Of a stretch of DNA of 40,704 bases, positions 15,437 through 23,022 are shown piece after piece. The notes under the pieces are model-generated. The model made no database searches. It was not told the DNA's origin and saw only the letters and a program-made list of their open reading frames with translations. The DNA is from Desulfobacterales bacterium (GTDB lineage: Bacteria; Desulfobacterota; Desulfobacteria; Desulfobacterales; SURF-7): NCBI GenBank assembly GCA_018693105.1, contig JABHLN010000025.1:1-40704 (forward strand), written 5' to 3'. Positions within the stretch are counted from its first letter, which is position 1; every line of letters starts with the position of its first letter. A program made the position numbers and the translations under genes.

Positions 15437-17125
15437 TTATTTTCTTTTCCGCATTACCCTTTTTTTACTTTTTACAGATCGTTTTCTTTGGGTTCTCTTT
15501 TGTTCAGCATATTGTACTCTGATATCACGCCCGTCTATCTTTGCACCTTTCATTGATTTTAGTACTTTTTCCGCCACACTTGCATCTACCTCGAAAAAAG
15601 AAAACTCACGTAATATCTCTATCAAGCCGATCTTGTTAGCGCGGATACCCGATTTTTCACATATGACTCTAATAACAGCACCTTTTTCGATATTATCCAT
15701 TTCACCGGCATTCAGAAAAAAACGTTTTGTTGTTCCGGATTTCAAACGATTTTGCTGCCGATCTTTTTTTCGTGGGGACTTACCATCATTTTTTTCTCTC
15801 CGGGTTGCATTTATATCACCGGAATTTTTGTAATAGTCAAGAAAACGGTTAAACTCGACCGAAACAAACTTCTGTATAAGTTCTTCTTTATTTAGGCTTG
15901 CAAGAGTATCATAGACAGGCGGCAGAAATTTTCCTATCTCTTCATGGTTAACATCAACAGTTACCAGTTTTTTTATCATGGAGTAGAGCTGCTTTTCACA
16001 AATTTCATAACCTTCAGGAATTTTTGAATAATTAAATTTTATACGGGCTTTTCGTTCAATGAACTGAAGCTTTTGTCTTTCCTTTATGTTAATTATTGTG
16101 ATGGAGATACCAGTTTTACCGGCCCGTGCAGTCCTGCCGCTCCTATGGGTATAGTTGTCAGGTTCATCAGGAAGTTTGTAGTTTATCACATGGGATATGT
16201 CCTGAACATCTAAGCCCCTTGCGGCAACATCCGTGGCAATGAGAATCTGGATGGATTTTCTCCTGAATCTACCCATGACCTTGTCACGTAATTGCTGGGA
16301 TAGGTCACCGTGCAGAGCATCTGCACTGTAGCCGTCTTTAATGAGTTTTTCTGCTATTTCCTGAGTGTCTTTTCGTGTACGACAAAACACAAGGCCATAA
16401 ATATCAGGGTAAAAATCGATAATTCTTTTTACAGCCTGATACCTGTCTTTTTCCCGTATAATATAATTTACATGCTTTATGTTTTCAGCACCGCTGTTTT
16501 TTTCACCTACAATGATCTCAACCGGCTTATGCATATAATTTTTAGCAATCTTAGCAACTTCTCTCGGCATTGTGGCAGAAAACAACCAGGTCCTTTTATT
16601 TTCAGGCGTTTTATCCAAAATAGCATCAATATCTTCCTGGAATCCCATATTCAGCATTTCATCAGCTTCATCAAGAACTACATAAGCTACTTTAGAAAGT
16701 TTTATTACATTTCTATTCATCAGGTCGAGCAGTCTTCCCGGTGTAGCAACAATAATTTGAACGCCTCTCTGGATCGTACGTATCTGATCCTGAATACTCG
16801 CACCTCCATATACGGCAACAACCTTTGATCTCTTCGTATATTTACAGTAATTTTTAATATCTTTTGTGATTTGCATGCATAGTTCTCTTGTGGGACAGAC
16901 GATAAGTCCTTGAACATGTTTTAAATCAAAATCAATCAGCTGGATCATCGGCAAGCCAAAAGCTGCCGTTTTTCCGGTTCCGGTTTGTGCCAGTCCAACA
17001 AGATCTCTTTCACCACTAATAATTTCAGGAATAGCCTCAGTTTGAATCGGTGTGGGTTCAACAAAGCCAAGCTCACTGACAGCTTTAAGTAACGCGTCAT
17101 TTAAATCTAAATTTTCAAAACTCAT
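15437..17125 (-). CDS. deaD: DEAD-box RNA helicase (DeaD/CsdA type)
   Basis: An ATP-dependent RNA helicase expected to act on ribosome assembly or mRNA decay, especially in the cold. All core motifs are present: Q motif PTPIQTEA, Walker A AQTGTGKT, PTRELC, TPGRLLD, DEAD, SATMP, RGLDV and HRSGRTARAGKTG. After a basic linker (about residues 440-470) the C-terminus carries a DbpA/CsdA-type RNA-binding domain (SFFEVDASVAEKVLKSMKG) and a very basic tail (KRSVKSKKRVMRKRK). At 562 residues it is close to the usual DeaD length. A cold-shock protein gene lies upstream on the same strand, 600 bp away, consistent with a shared cold response but not a tight operon. Confidence 0.93.
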   Translation of the reverse strand: MSFENLDLNDALLKAVSELGFVEPTPIQTEAIPEIISGERDLVGLAQTGTGKTAAFGLPMIQLIDFDLKHVQGLIVCPTRELCMQITKDIKNYCKYTKRSKVVAVYGGASIQDQIRTIQRGVQIIVATPGRLLDLMNRNVIKLSKVAYVVLDEADEMLNMGFQEDIDAILDKTPENKRTWLFSATMPREVAKIAKNYMHKPVEIIVGEKNSGAENIKHVNYIIREKDRYQAVKRIIDFYPDIYGLVFCRTRKDTQEIAEKLIKDGYSADALHGDLSQQLRDKVMGRFRRKSIQILIATDVAARGLDVQDISHVINYKLPDEPDNYTHRSGRTARAGKTGISITIINIKERQKLQFIERKARIKFNYSKIPEGYEICEKQLYSMIKKLVTVDVNHEEIGKFLPPVYDTLASLNKEELIQKFVSVEFNRFLDYYKNSGDINATRREKNDGKSPRKKDRQQNRLKSGTTKRFFLNAGEMDNIEKGAVIRVICEKSGIRANKIGLIEILREFSFFEVDASVAEKVLKSMKGAKIDGRDIRVQYAEQKRTQRKRSVKSKKRVMRKRK

Positions 17126-17739
17126 ATAGTAACTTTCTTATCTTAAATTGTGAAATAATTAAAAATCCATATTGTGATTGTCATGAAGCTTAAACTTTTT
17201 CCTTAACTCTTTCAATGTTAATTATTAATTTATCCAATAAACACCTAAATCAGCATACATCATAAAAGCTTATATATTTATCCCAAAGTGTAGTTTATGG
17301 TTTAAAGCAATGAGATTTATAAACACCCACGTATTCAAAGAGTCATATATTCAAACGTTTATAGATAAACTATTACATATTGATTTTGGCTTTTTAGCTG
17401 AAGCCTGACCTTTTAAATTGTAAATTTATTATTTAAGTTCAAGGAAGGTAATTCTGCCATTTAGGGGTTAGACCATGCGAACACATTGAGTAACTCAAGG
17501 ATTTATCCGCCTCAGGGGGTTTTGCATTTCTTGACTGACACAGGAATTGGATAAAAAAGAAATGTTTTTGCAAAAGCGCCATACAAACAATTACTTAATT
17601 TCACAGCTGCTTATGCAATACTGATAGTTATTTCATCATAAACAAGATAAATATGTATAGGTAATTTCTTTAAATTCCTCCATTTTAGATTGCTGAACAA
17701 TATCTTGGTATTATATTTTAAAGGTTAACAATAATATTA
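17126..17739. other. Intergenic region between the cold-shock gene and deaD
   Basis: 614 bp without a supported gene. It could hold a long deaD leader, as cold-induced genes often have. The only compact signal is a perfect 13-bp palindrome TTGAGTAACTCAA at 17486-17498. Confidence 0.5.
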
Positions 17740-17943
17740 TTATTTTATTTTTCTGACATTAACCGCCTGAGCCCCTCGGTTGGTTTCTCGTATCTCATAT
17801 GAAACACGATCAGTTTTCTGCAAAGTAAAAAAACCATGATCTTTTATACCACTACTGTGCATGAACAGTTCATCATTCTCTTCGGTTTCAATAAAACCAT
17901 AACCTTTTTTTTCGTTGTACCACTTAACTGTTCCTTCTTTCAT
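17740..17943 (-). CDS. Cold-shock domain protein (CspA family)
   Basis: A 67-residue single cold-shock domain, the normal size for CspA-type nucleic-acid chaperones. It begins KEGTVKWYNEKKGYGFIE, which includes the RNP1 motif; RNP2 reads ELFMHSSG in place of the usual DVFVHFS. The fold binds single-stranded RNA or DNA and melts mRNA structure. It has its own strong promoter with a leader of about 55 nt and an AAGGACTT-type ribosome binding site, and a DEAD-box helicase gene lies downstream. The leader is shorter than that of the E. coli cold-induced genes, so constitutive or growth-phase expression is possible. Confidence 0.93.
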   Translation of the reverse strand: MKEGTVKWYNEKKGYGFIETEENDELFMHSSGIKDHGFFTLQKTDRVSYEIRETNRGAQAVNVRKIK

Positions 17944-18365
17944 ATGTTAAGTCCTTTTTTTTACATATTTTATAAGGGATAATAACCTGCCTTTTCTTAG
18001 AGGATGTATAACAAGAGTATGGTTGTGTGTCAATTTTTAAAAATATTTAGAGTGTTATGAACACTTATTATAGAAAATTTGCAGAAATATTTTGACACCA
18101 ACCTAACATATGTATGGCTGTTGAACTTTTTGGCAGAAGTATTGGTCAAAGTATTTTTTTTACCTGAATTTTCCAGGCATCATACTCACTGATTCAATTC
18201 TTTTAAACATTGTTTTCCCTATTGATTTGATATTTGTTTTATATCAAACTTGACTCATTTGAAATCTTATGTAAATCATTATGCTCAAAAATATTATGAG
18301 TTGAAAAAAATTTACGACAGAACCATTTTTTATAGAACACATTCATTTAATATAAAATCAGGCAC
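17944..18365. other. Divergent intergenic region between csp and arfB
   Basis: 422 bp. It holds the csp promoter (annotated) and an 8-bp inverted repeat TTTGATAT-N7-ATATCAAA at 18226-18248 that could be a regulator site. No gene is visible. Confidence 0.5.
18005..18033 (-). promoter_or_regulatory. Promoter of the cold-shock protein gene
   Basis: On the minus strand a perfect TTGACA, a 17-bp spacer and TATACA. Confidence 0.7.
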
Positions 18366-18791
18366 ATGCTAAAGATTAAAGATGGAATTGTAATAGGAGA
18401 GGAGGAATTATCTTTCACCTTTTCCCGTAGCAGCAAACCAGGCGGCCAGAATGTCAACAAAATCAGCAGCAGGGTTACGCTTCTATTTGATGTTGTTAAT
18501 TCACCAACCCTTTCGGCAGAGCATAAAAAAAAAATTATTACCCGATTGAAAACAAGAATCAACAAATACGGAGTAATGAGGGTTGTTGCACAAATCCATC
18601 GTAGCCAGGCAGCTAATCGGGAAGTTGTGATTGATCGTTTTATTGAACTTTTGCAGGAATCTCTTAAACCTGTAAAATCCAGGAAAAAGACCAGGGTTTC
18701 GTTTGCTGCAAAAAAGCGACGATTAAACGGGAAAAAGCATCGGGGTAAACTCAAAAAAAAACGTGCAAAACCTGATGTTTGGAACGAATAA
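18366..18791 (+). CDS. arfB: Alternative ribosome-rescue factor ArfB (YaeJ-type peptidyl-tRNA hydrolase)
   Basis: A short release-factor-like protein that hydrolyses peptidyl-tRNA on ribosomes stalled at mRNA ends. The catalytic GGQ is in SRSSKPGGQNVNKISSRVTL, in the usual N-terminal position. The C-terminal tail is very basic (KKRRLNGKKHRGKLKKKRAK), as needed to enter the empty mRNA channel. The length of 141 residues matches ArfB rather than a full release factor. The GIY-YIG gene follows after 48 bp on the same strand. Confidence 0.93.
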   Translation: MLKIKDGIVIGEEELSFTFSRSSKPGGQNVNKISSRVTLLFDVVNSPTLSAEHKKKIITRLKTRINKYGVMRVVAQIHRSQAANREVVIDRFIELLQESLKPVKSRKKTRVSFAAKKRRLNGKKHRGKLKKKRAKPDVWNE

Positions 18792-18839
18792 GCCCCAAAC
18801 AATGAAACTGATTGAAAACATTTATATTTGTTCAAATTC

Positions 18840-19226
18840 ATGGAAGAAAAAAAATCTAAAAAAATGAATATACATAAATGGGTAGTTTACCTGGTACGCT
18901 GCTCTGATAAATCATTGTATTGTGGGATAACAAATGATCTGAAAAAGAGACTGGAGGCCCATAATTCGGGTAAAGGGGCTAAATACACAAGGTCTCGTAG
19001 ACCTGTAAAATTAGTTGTCACAAGTTCTGAGATGACTAAGAGTGATGCGCTTAAGCTCGAATACAGAGTGAAACAGGTACCTGCAGACAGAAAATATTAT
19101 GTATTAATAGAAAAAGAAAATGAGATAGTTATGGATCTTAAGGAGACACTTAATGTTGTATCCAGGGATATCAAGGTACTCGCAAACAAAGTTGATGAAC
19201 TCGTAAAAAGCATTAACGATGGGTAA
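18840..19226 (+). CDS. GIY-YIG domain protein (UPF0213/YhbQ-like) with a repeat-encoded C-terminus
   Basis: A small single-domain GIY-YIG nuclease-fold protein. The signature reads VVYLVRCSDKSLYCGITNDLKKRLEAHNSGKGAKYT, followed by SRRPVKLV and a conserved ALKLEYRVKQ helix with the Glu. The ORF track starts at a TTG; the ATG four codons later gives 128 residues. Normal YhbQ-like proteins are about 80-100 residues long. Here about 35 extra residues follow, and the last eleven (VDELVKSINDG and stop) are encoded by a fragment of the dispersed palindromic repeat. Nuclease activity on branched DNA is reported for relatives; the role here is unknown. Confidence 0.85.
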   Translation: MEEKKSKKMNIHKWVVYLVRCSDKSLYCGITNDLKKRLEAHNSGKGAKYTRSRRPVKLVVTSSEMTKSDALKLEYRVKQVPADRKYYVLIEKENEIVMDLKETLNVVSRDIKVLANKVDELVKSINDG

Positions 19227-19240
19227 GTAGAAATATTAAT
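19192..19240 (-). repeat. Terminal fragment of the dispersed repeat inside the GIY-YIG gene end
   Basis: TTGATGAACTCGTAAAAAGC followed by ATTAACGATGGGTAAGTAGAAAT matches the repeat end TTGATGAACTCGTAAAAAAGTATAACCGATGGCTAAGTAAAAAT over about 46 bases with few changes. The TAA of GGGTAAG is the gene's stop codon. Confidence 0.85.
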
Positions 19241-19259
19241 GAAGGGGGTATGATACAAT

Positions 19260-20162
19260 TCAATCGATAGTCAAATTATTTCTTCCCGATTCTTTGCTCT
19301 TATACAAAAGGGTATCTGCTCTTTTTATGAGACTATCAATAGTGTCATTTTCGTTAACTATTGAAGCTCCAACTGAAATTGTGACATAAAGCTTCTCGTT
19401 TTCATGAATTATGTATGAATTTTCTATCATTAAACGAAGCCGGTCACCCAATATTTTAAGGTCTTTTACATCAATATTACGTATAATACCAATAAACTCA
19501 TCACCTCCCCAACGGCCATAACAATCAAAAGGCCTGGCGTTGGTTGTAAAGGTACTCGCAACAAATTTTAGAACATCATCACCCACATCATGACCATAAT
19601 TGTCATTAACGTTTTTAAAATGGTCAATATCCATAAATAAAATACCAAATTGCACATTAAAACGTTTATATTCTTCGAATATGCTTTGAACTTCTCTCTC
19701 AATATAGTTTCTGTTTGCTAATTGAGTAAGATTGTCAAGAAGAGCTAACTTTTCAAGTTCTATTACCCTTAATTCATTGGCTGCCTGATAACTGATATCT
19801 GAAAATAATTCAATCCCGCCTATTATATTACCGTCTTTGTCAGTTAATTTGCTGACCCGAATAGAAACAGGTATTCTGTGACCGTTCTTATTGTGTATGT
19901 ATACCTCAGCTTCACGAGGCTTTCCATCAGCAATGGTTGCGTCAATAGGGCACATTCGGGCACAAAGATTATTACCATCACTATCTACATGAGTCAGTAT
20001 ATTATCAGAACAGGATTTACCAACAACCTCATCAGCAGTAAACCCTGAAATCTGCTCAGCAGCATTATTCCAATATGTTATAACCTTGTCCCGGTCCACA
20101 CAATATAAACCATCATGAAGGTTTTCAATAATATTTTCATAAGAGTCTTTTTCTAACTTCAT
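19260..20162 (-). CDS. PAS-GGDEF diguanylate cyclase
   Basis: Cytoplasmic c-di-GMP synthase. Counting residues from the ORF-track start, a PAS domain spans about 15-130 (YWNNAAEQISGFTADEVVG) and a GGDEF domain 145-300. The active site GRWGGDEFIG is intact, and an RxxD inhibitory site (RPFD) lies five residues before it, so product feedback is expected. The PAS core contains a Cys72-x3-Cys76 pair (NNLCARMCPIDAT), a feature seen in some sensory PAS domains that might respond to redox or metals. The track's TTG start is replaced by the ATG at 20162, which has AGGA at good distance, giving 300 residues. It stands alone, transcribed away from the old yellow enzyme gene. Confidence 0.92.
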   Translation of the reverse strand: MKLEKDSYENIIENLHDGLYCVDRDKVITYWNNAAEQISGFTADEVVGKSCSDNILTHVDSDGNNLCARMCPIDATIADGKPREAEVYIHNKNGHRIPVSIRVSKLTDKDGNIIGGIELFSDISYQAANELRVIELEKLALLDNLTQLANRNYIEREVQSIFEEYKRFNVQFGILFMDIDHFKNVNDNYGHDVGDDVLKFVASTFTTNARPFDCYGRWGGDEFIGIIRNIDVKDLKILGDRLRLMIENSYIIHENEKLYVTISVGASIVNENDTIDSLIKRADTLLYKSKESGRNNLTID

Positions 20163-20412
20163 AGGTTTTCCTGTCAATTTTTATTGGTGGTTGCTTATTC
20201 TGCAGAATATTATTTATTCAATGACATGATTCATTTAATATATCAAGTTTCTTGATTTTTCAATCCAAGATTAGGCAAAGCTTGTTTTTTGGATTTAATA
20301 AACTGTGGTATTTCGTGAGATATGGAAAACTAAGAATGTGAACAGAATGATTTTCCTTTTTTTGCATTTTGATATGAAATAGGATATAAAACGAGAATTC
20401 AAACTATTCCCC

Positions 20413-20434
20413 AATAGATGGGGTGCCATCTATT
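20413..20434. repeat. 9-bp perfect inverted repeat
   Basis: AATAGATGG, a 4-base loop GGTG, then CCATCTATT. No T-run follows on either strand, so a regulator site or leader hairpin is more likely than a terminator. Confidence 0.5.
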
Positions 20435-20621
20435 TATAAAGCAGGATATTTTTACCATTTTTTATATATGCTTTATTAACTTTTAAAAATTGAATCGAAA
20501 CAAATCCTTTATTATATCGTTCCACCGAGTACTTATCACGACAGTGAAATCTTGATTCGGTAATGAATAATATTATCAATATCCAAAGGGAGAATTGTTA
20601 AAATCCCAATTAAATTTATAA

Positions 20622-20690
20622 GTGAATAGTGCAGTTGAGCAGATTGCAGACATCAACAACTCAGGCAATTTAACTCAAAGGTTTTGTTGA
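20622..20690 (+). pseudogene. Possible remnant of a HAMP-domain/chemoreceptor gene
   Basis: The frame GTG AAT AGT GCA ... reads VNSAVEQIADINNSGNLTQR before running into a stop. The block EQIADINxSGxLTQR resembles the HAMP connector region of chemoreceptors and sensor kinases. It is only about 20 residues, with no flanking receptor sequence in the same frame, so it may be chance. Confidence 0.25.
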
Positions 20691-20739
20691 AGACATTGAG
20701 ATAAGACTATTTGTAATTTTATCATAAGGAGAAAATAAA

Positions 20740-21828
20740 ATGGGAAAAAGCAACCTGTTTGAACCGATTTCAATAGGAAACCTTAATTATAAAAATAGAA
20801 TTGCTATGGCGCCTATGACCCGGGGGCGTGCTGGATTGGAACGTGTACCAAATGATTTAATGGCCGAATATTATTATCAGAGGTCCGGTGCCGGCCTACT
20901 GATATCAGAGGCGACCGTGGTTTCAAAGCAAGGGATCGGCTGGAATGATTCACCCGGGATCTACACTGAAGGAATGGTGGAGGGTTGGCGTAAAGTCACG
21001 GAAAGAATCAAGCCAACAGGGTCTCATCTTTTCCTTCAGCTTTGGCATTGCGGCAGATCTTCACATAGTGAATTTCATAACGGCGAACTTCCGGTTTCTG
21101 CTTCAGCAATTAAGCTCAACGGAGATCATATACACACACCTTTAGGCAACAAGCCTTATGAAACACCAAGAGCATTATCAGTTGATGAAATCAAAGAGAC
21201 TATTAGTGACTACCGCAAAGCAGCTGTAAATGCTAAAGAAGCCGGTTTCTCAGGGGTAGAAGTTCACGGTGCCAATGGGTATTTGATTAACCAGTTCCTT
21301 GATTCGAAAACGAATCACCGGGATGATGAATACGGGGGAAGCCTTGAAAACAGATTCCGTTTTTTTAAAGAAGCGCTGGAAGCTGTTTTGGAGGTCTGGG
21401 ATAAAGAGCAGGTGGGTGTCCGTATTTCACCAAACGGCGTTTTTAATGATGTGGGCAGCGAAGACTTTAGAGAAACCTATATTTATGTGGTTAAAGAACT
21501 AGACAAATTAAACCTTGGCTATCTGCATATTATGGATGGTCTGGCCTTTGGCTTTCACGAAAAAGGTGAACCAATGACCTTGGCAGAATTTAAAACCATT
21601 TATAATGGGGTAATTGTTGGTAATTGTGGTTACACCAAAGAAGCTGCTGAAGAAAGAATAGCTGAAGGAAATGCCGATTTGATTGCTTTTGGCCGTCCTT
21701 TTATTACTAACCCTGACCTGGCAGAACGATTCATGAATAACCTGCCTCTAAATCCTTATGATGATATGTCATTCTGGTATACTTCAGGTGCCAGGGGTTA
21801 TACTGATTACGAGACACTTAAATCATGA
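20740..21828 (+). CDS. Old yellow enzyme family alkene reductase (NemA-like)
   Basis: A FMN-dependent, NAD(P)H-using ene-reductase of 362 residues. It shows the start LFEPISIGNLNYKNRIAMAPMTR, the flavin and substrate site (QLWHCGRSSHSE), the substrate-anchoring His and Asn in GVEVHGANGYLINQFLD, the following DEYGGSLENRFRF, and the phosphate-binding end IAFGRPFITNPDLAERF. Family members reduce activated C=C bonds and electrophiles such as N-ethylmaleimide, quinones or nitro esters. There is no Fe-S cluster domain, so it is the short OYE class rather than the 2,4-dienoyl-CoA reductase class. A strong AAGGAG ribosome binding site precedes the ATG. The lipoprotein gene downstream is separated by 149 bp and need not be co-transcribed. 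Confidence 0.93.
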   Translation: MGKSNLFEPISIGNLNYKNRIAMAPMTRGRAGLERVPNDLMAEYYYQRSGAGLLISEATVVSKQGIGWNDSPGIYTEGMVEGWRKVTERIKPTGSHLFLQLWHCGRSSHSEFHNGELPVSASAIKLNGDHIHTPLGNKPYETPRALSVDEIKETISDYRKAAVNAKEAGFSGVEVHGANGYLINQFLDSKTNHRDDEYGGSLENRFRFFKEALEAVLEVWDKEQVGVRISPNGVFNDVGSEDFRETYIYVVKELDKLNLGYLHIMDGLAFGFHEKGEPMTLAEFKTIYNGVIVGNCGYTKEAAEERIAEGNADLIAFGRPFITNPDLAERFMNNLPLNPYDDMSFWYTSGARGYTDYETLKS

Positions 21829-21977
21829 TACTCCTTGTAAGTCTGACCTGGTAAACAAAATGTTTCTCCTGAAAAGTAAAAAAGGCACTATAAGATCAAA
21901 GGGGATACGTCGCAGGCAGGCCTATTGCGCTGGATTCTCTATTGTGCAACTGTATAGTTGAAAGGGAAGCTTACAAT

Positions 21978-22709
21978 ATGACCTGGAATAATAATCGTTA
22001 TCTTGAGGAATGTCTTGTAATAGTCGCTTGTTTATTGCTGAATAGCTGTGTTTCGCCCGATGCAAGAAGCCCTTATAAGCAATATGCACAGGTGTCTAAC
22101 TCATCTGCACCCATATCAACTAATGATAAAGAAGCCTTGAAGAAGGCAATCGTAATTCACTTGGTGCCTAGTAAAAAGATTAAAACATCAATCACCACAG
22201 AAGACCCAATAATAGTTACCAATAATGTTTACTCGAACTACAAAGTTTTCGAAATCAAGGGCGACATAAATACCCGTTACAATATTGAGCTGAGAAGCCT
22301 CTGTGATTGTTTTGGAATGAACAAGCTGGTGCTTTATCCGATAGCGCGCCTTGTTGATGCGCAAGGAGAGATAATCAACAACAAACCCTCGGATGTTGCG
22401 TTGCGTGATCCGGATATGAAATACCCGGTCAATATTCAGATGAACTGGGAAGGCACGTTTAATAAGAACGGCAAGTATTATTTTCTGGTTTCCGCGTACA
22501 ACGAAAATATTGGCTCAAGTTACATCACTTTTAGCGAATTTGATTTTCTGGCAAGTCAAATACAGAAGCTTCCTTTGGCGGAAGCTTATCTTGATTTAAT
22601 GAACAGTGTGGGAAACCGAGAAGATGAAATCAAAAACCCATCATTACATCCTTTATGGGCTTTTCCTACAGGAAAGATTGTGGTCACACTGCGCACAGAG
22701 AAGCAATAA
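21978..22709 (+). CDS. Putative lipoprotein, function unknown
   Basis: The ORF track starts earlier, but the ATG at 21978 has AGGGAAG upstream and gives a proper signal: a short polar start, a hydrophobic stretch LVIVACLLLNSC and a lipobox Cys. The mature part is about 220 residues, predicted mostly beta (IELRSLCDCFGMNKLVLYPIARLVDAQGEI and FNKNGKYYFLVSAYNENIGSSY), like small periplasmic beta-sandwich proteins. I do not recognise the family. Some stretches (GATAGCGCGCC, GTTGATGCGCAAGG) are richer in G+C than the neighbours, a weak hint of recent arrival. Confidence 0.65.
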   Translation: MTWNNNRYLEECLVIVACLLLNSCVSPDARSPYKQYAQVSNSSAPISTNDKEALKKAIVIHLVPSKKIKTSITTEDPIIVTNNVYSNYKVFEIKGDINTRYNIELRSLCDCFGMNKLVLYPIARLVDAQGEIINNKPSDVALRDPDMKYPVNIQMNWEGTFNKNGKYYFLVSAYNENIGSSYITFSEFDFLASQIQKLPLAEAYLDLMNSVGNREDEIKNPSLHPLWAFPTGKIVVTLRTEKQ

Positions 22710-22801
22710 CTTTGCGGGTGTGCAGCACCTTGCTTCTGAGAAGAGAAAGAATGATAACAAAAAATGTTTAAACAATTTAAAATCAACTCAAGGGTTGGAA
22801 A

Positions 22802-22838
22802 ATAAAAAAGGGTTTAGAGATGATATTCTCTAAACCCT
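22802..22838 (-). terminator. Intrinsic terminator downstream of tRNA-Asn
   Basis: AGGGTTTAGAGA-loop-TCTCTAAACCCT, a perfect 12-bp stem, followed on the minus strand by TTTTTTATTTT. It lies 9 bp beyond the tRNA 3' end. On the plus strand only a loose T-rich tail follows, so it mainly serves the minus strand. Confidence 0.85.
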
Positions 22839-22847
22839 GTATTTTGT

Positions 22848-22923
22848 TGGCTCCCCAGCACGGACTTGAACCGCGGACTTAGTGGTTAACAGCCACTCGC
22901 TCTGCCAACTGAGCTACTGGGGA
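22848..22923 (-). tRNA. tRNA-Asn (anticodon GTT)
   Basis: On the minus strand the sequence folds as a cloverleaf: acceptor TCCCCAG/CTGGGGA, D-arm AGCTCAGTTGGCAGAGC, anticodon arm AGTGG-CTGTTAA-CCACT with anticodon GTT, T-arm GCGGTTCAAGTCCGT, then discriminator G and an encoded CCA. It sits about 100 bp downstream of aspS on the same strand, with its own promoter and terminator. Confidence 0.97.
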
Positions 22924-22977
22924 TCAGTTTTTCCTGATTCAGAATCATTTTTTTTATCCTGAAATCAAGAAGTGAAT

Positions 22978-23006
22978 TTTGTAATAAAAAATGCTTTAAA
23001 AGTCAA
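22978..23006 (-). promoter_or_regulatory. Putative promoter of tRNA-Asn
   Basis: On the minus strand TTGACT, 17 bp, TACAAA, just after the aspS stop codon and about 50 bp before the mature tRNA. Confidence 0.45.
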
Positions 23007-23022
23007 GACAAAAAAGTCTTTA

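Larger units (their letters stand above)
20163..20739. other. Divergent intergenic region between the GGDEF gene and the old yellow enzyme
   Basis: About 575 bp without an intact gene. It holds a 9-bp hairpin AATAGATGG-GGTG-CCATCTATT (20413-20434) and a short remnant that reads like a HAMP/chemoreceptor piece (annotated separately). Confidence 0.5.

Noticed and set aside
18347-18841. 164-aa minus-strand ORF over arfB
   Set aside because: Antisense shadow; arfB with its GGQ motif and basic tail is the real gene.
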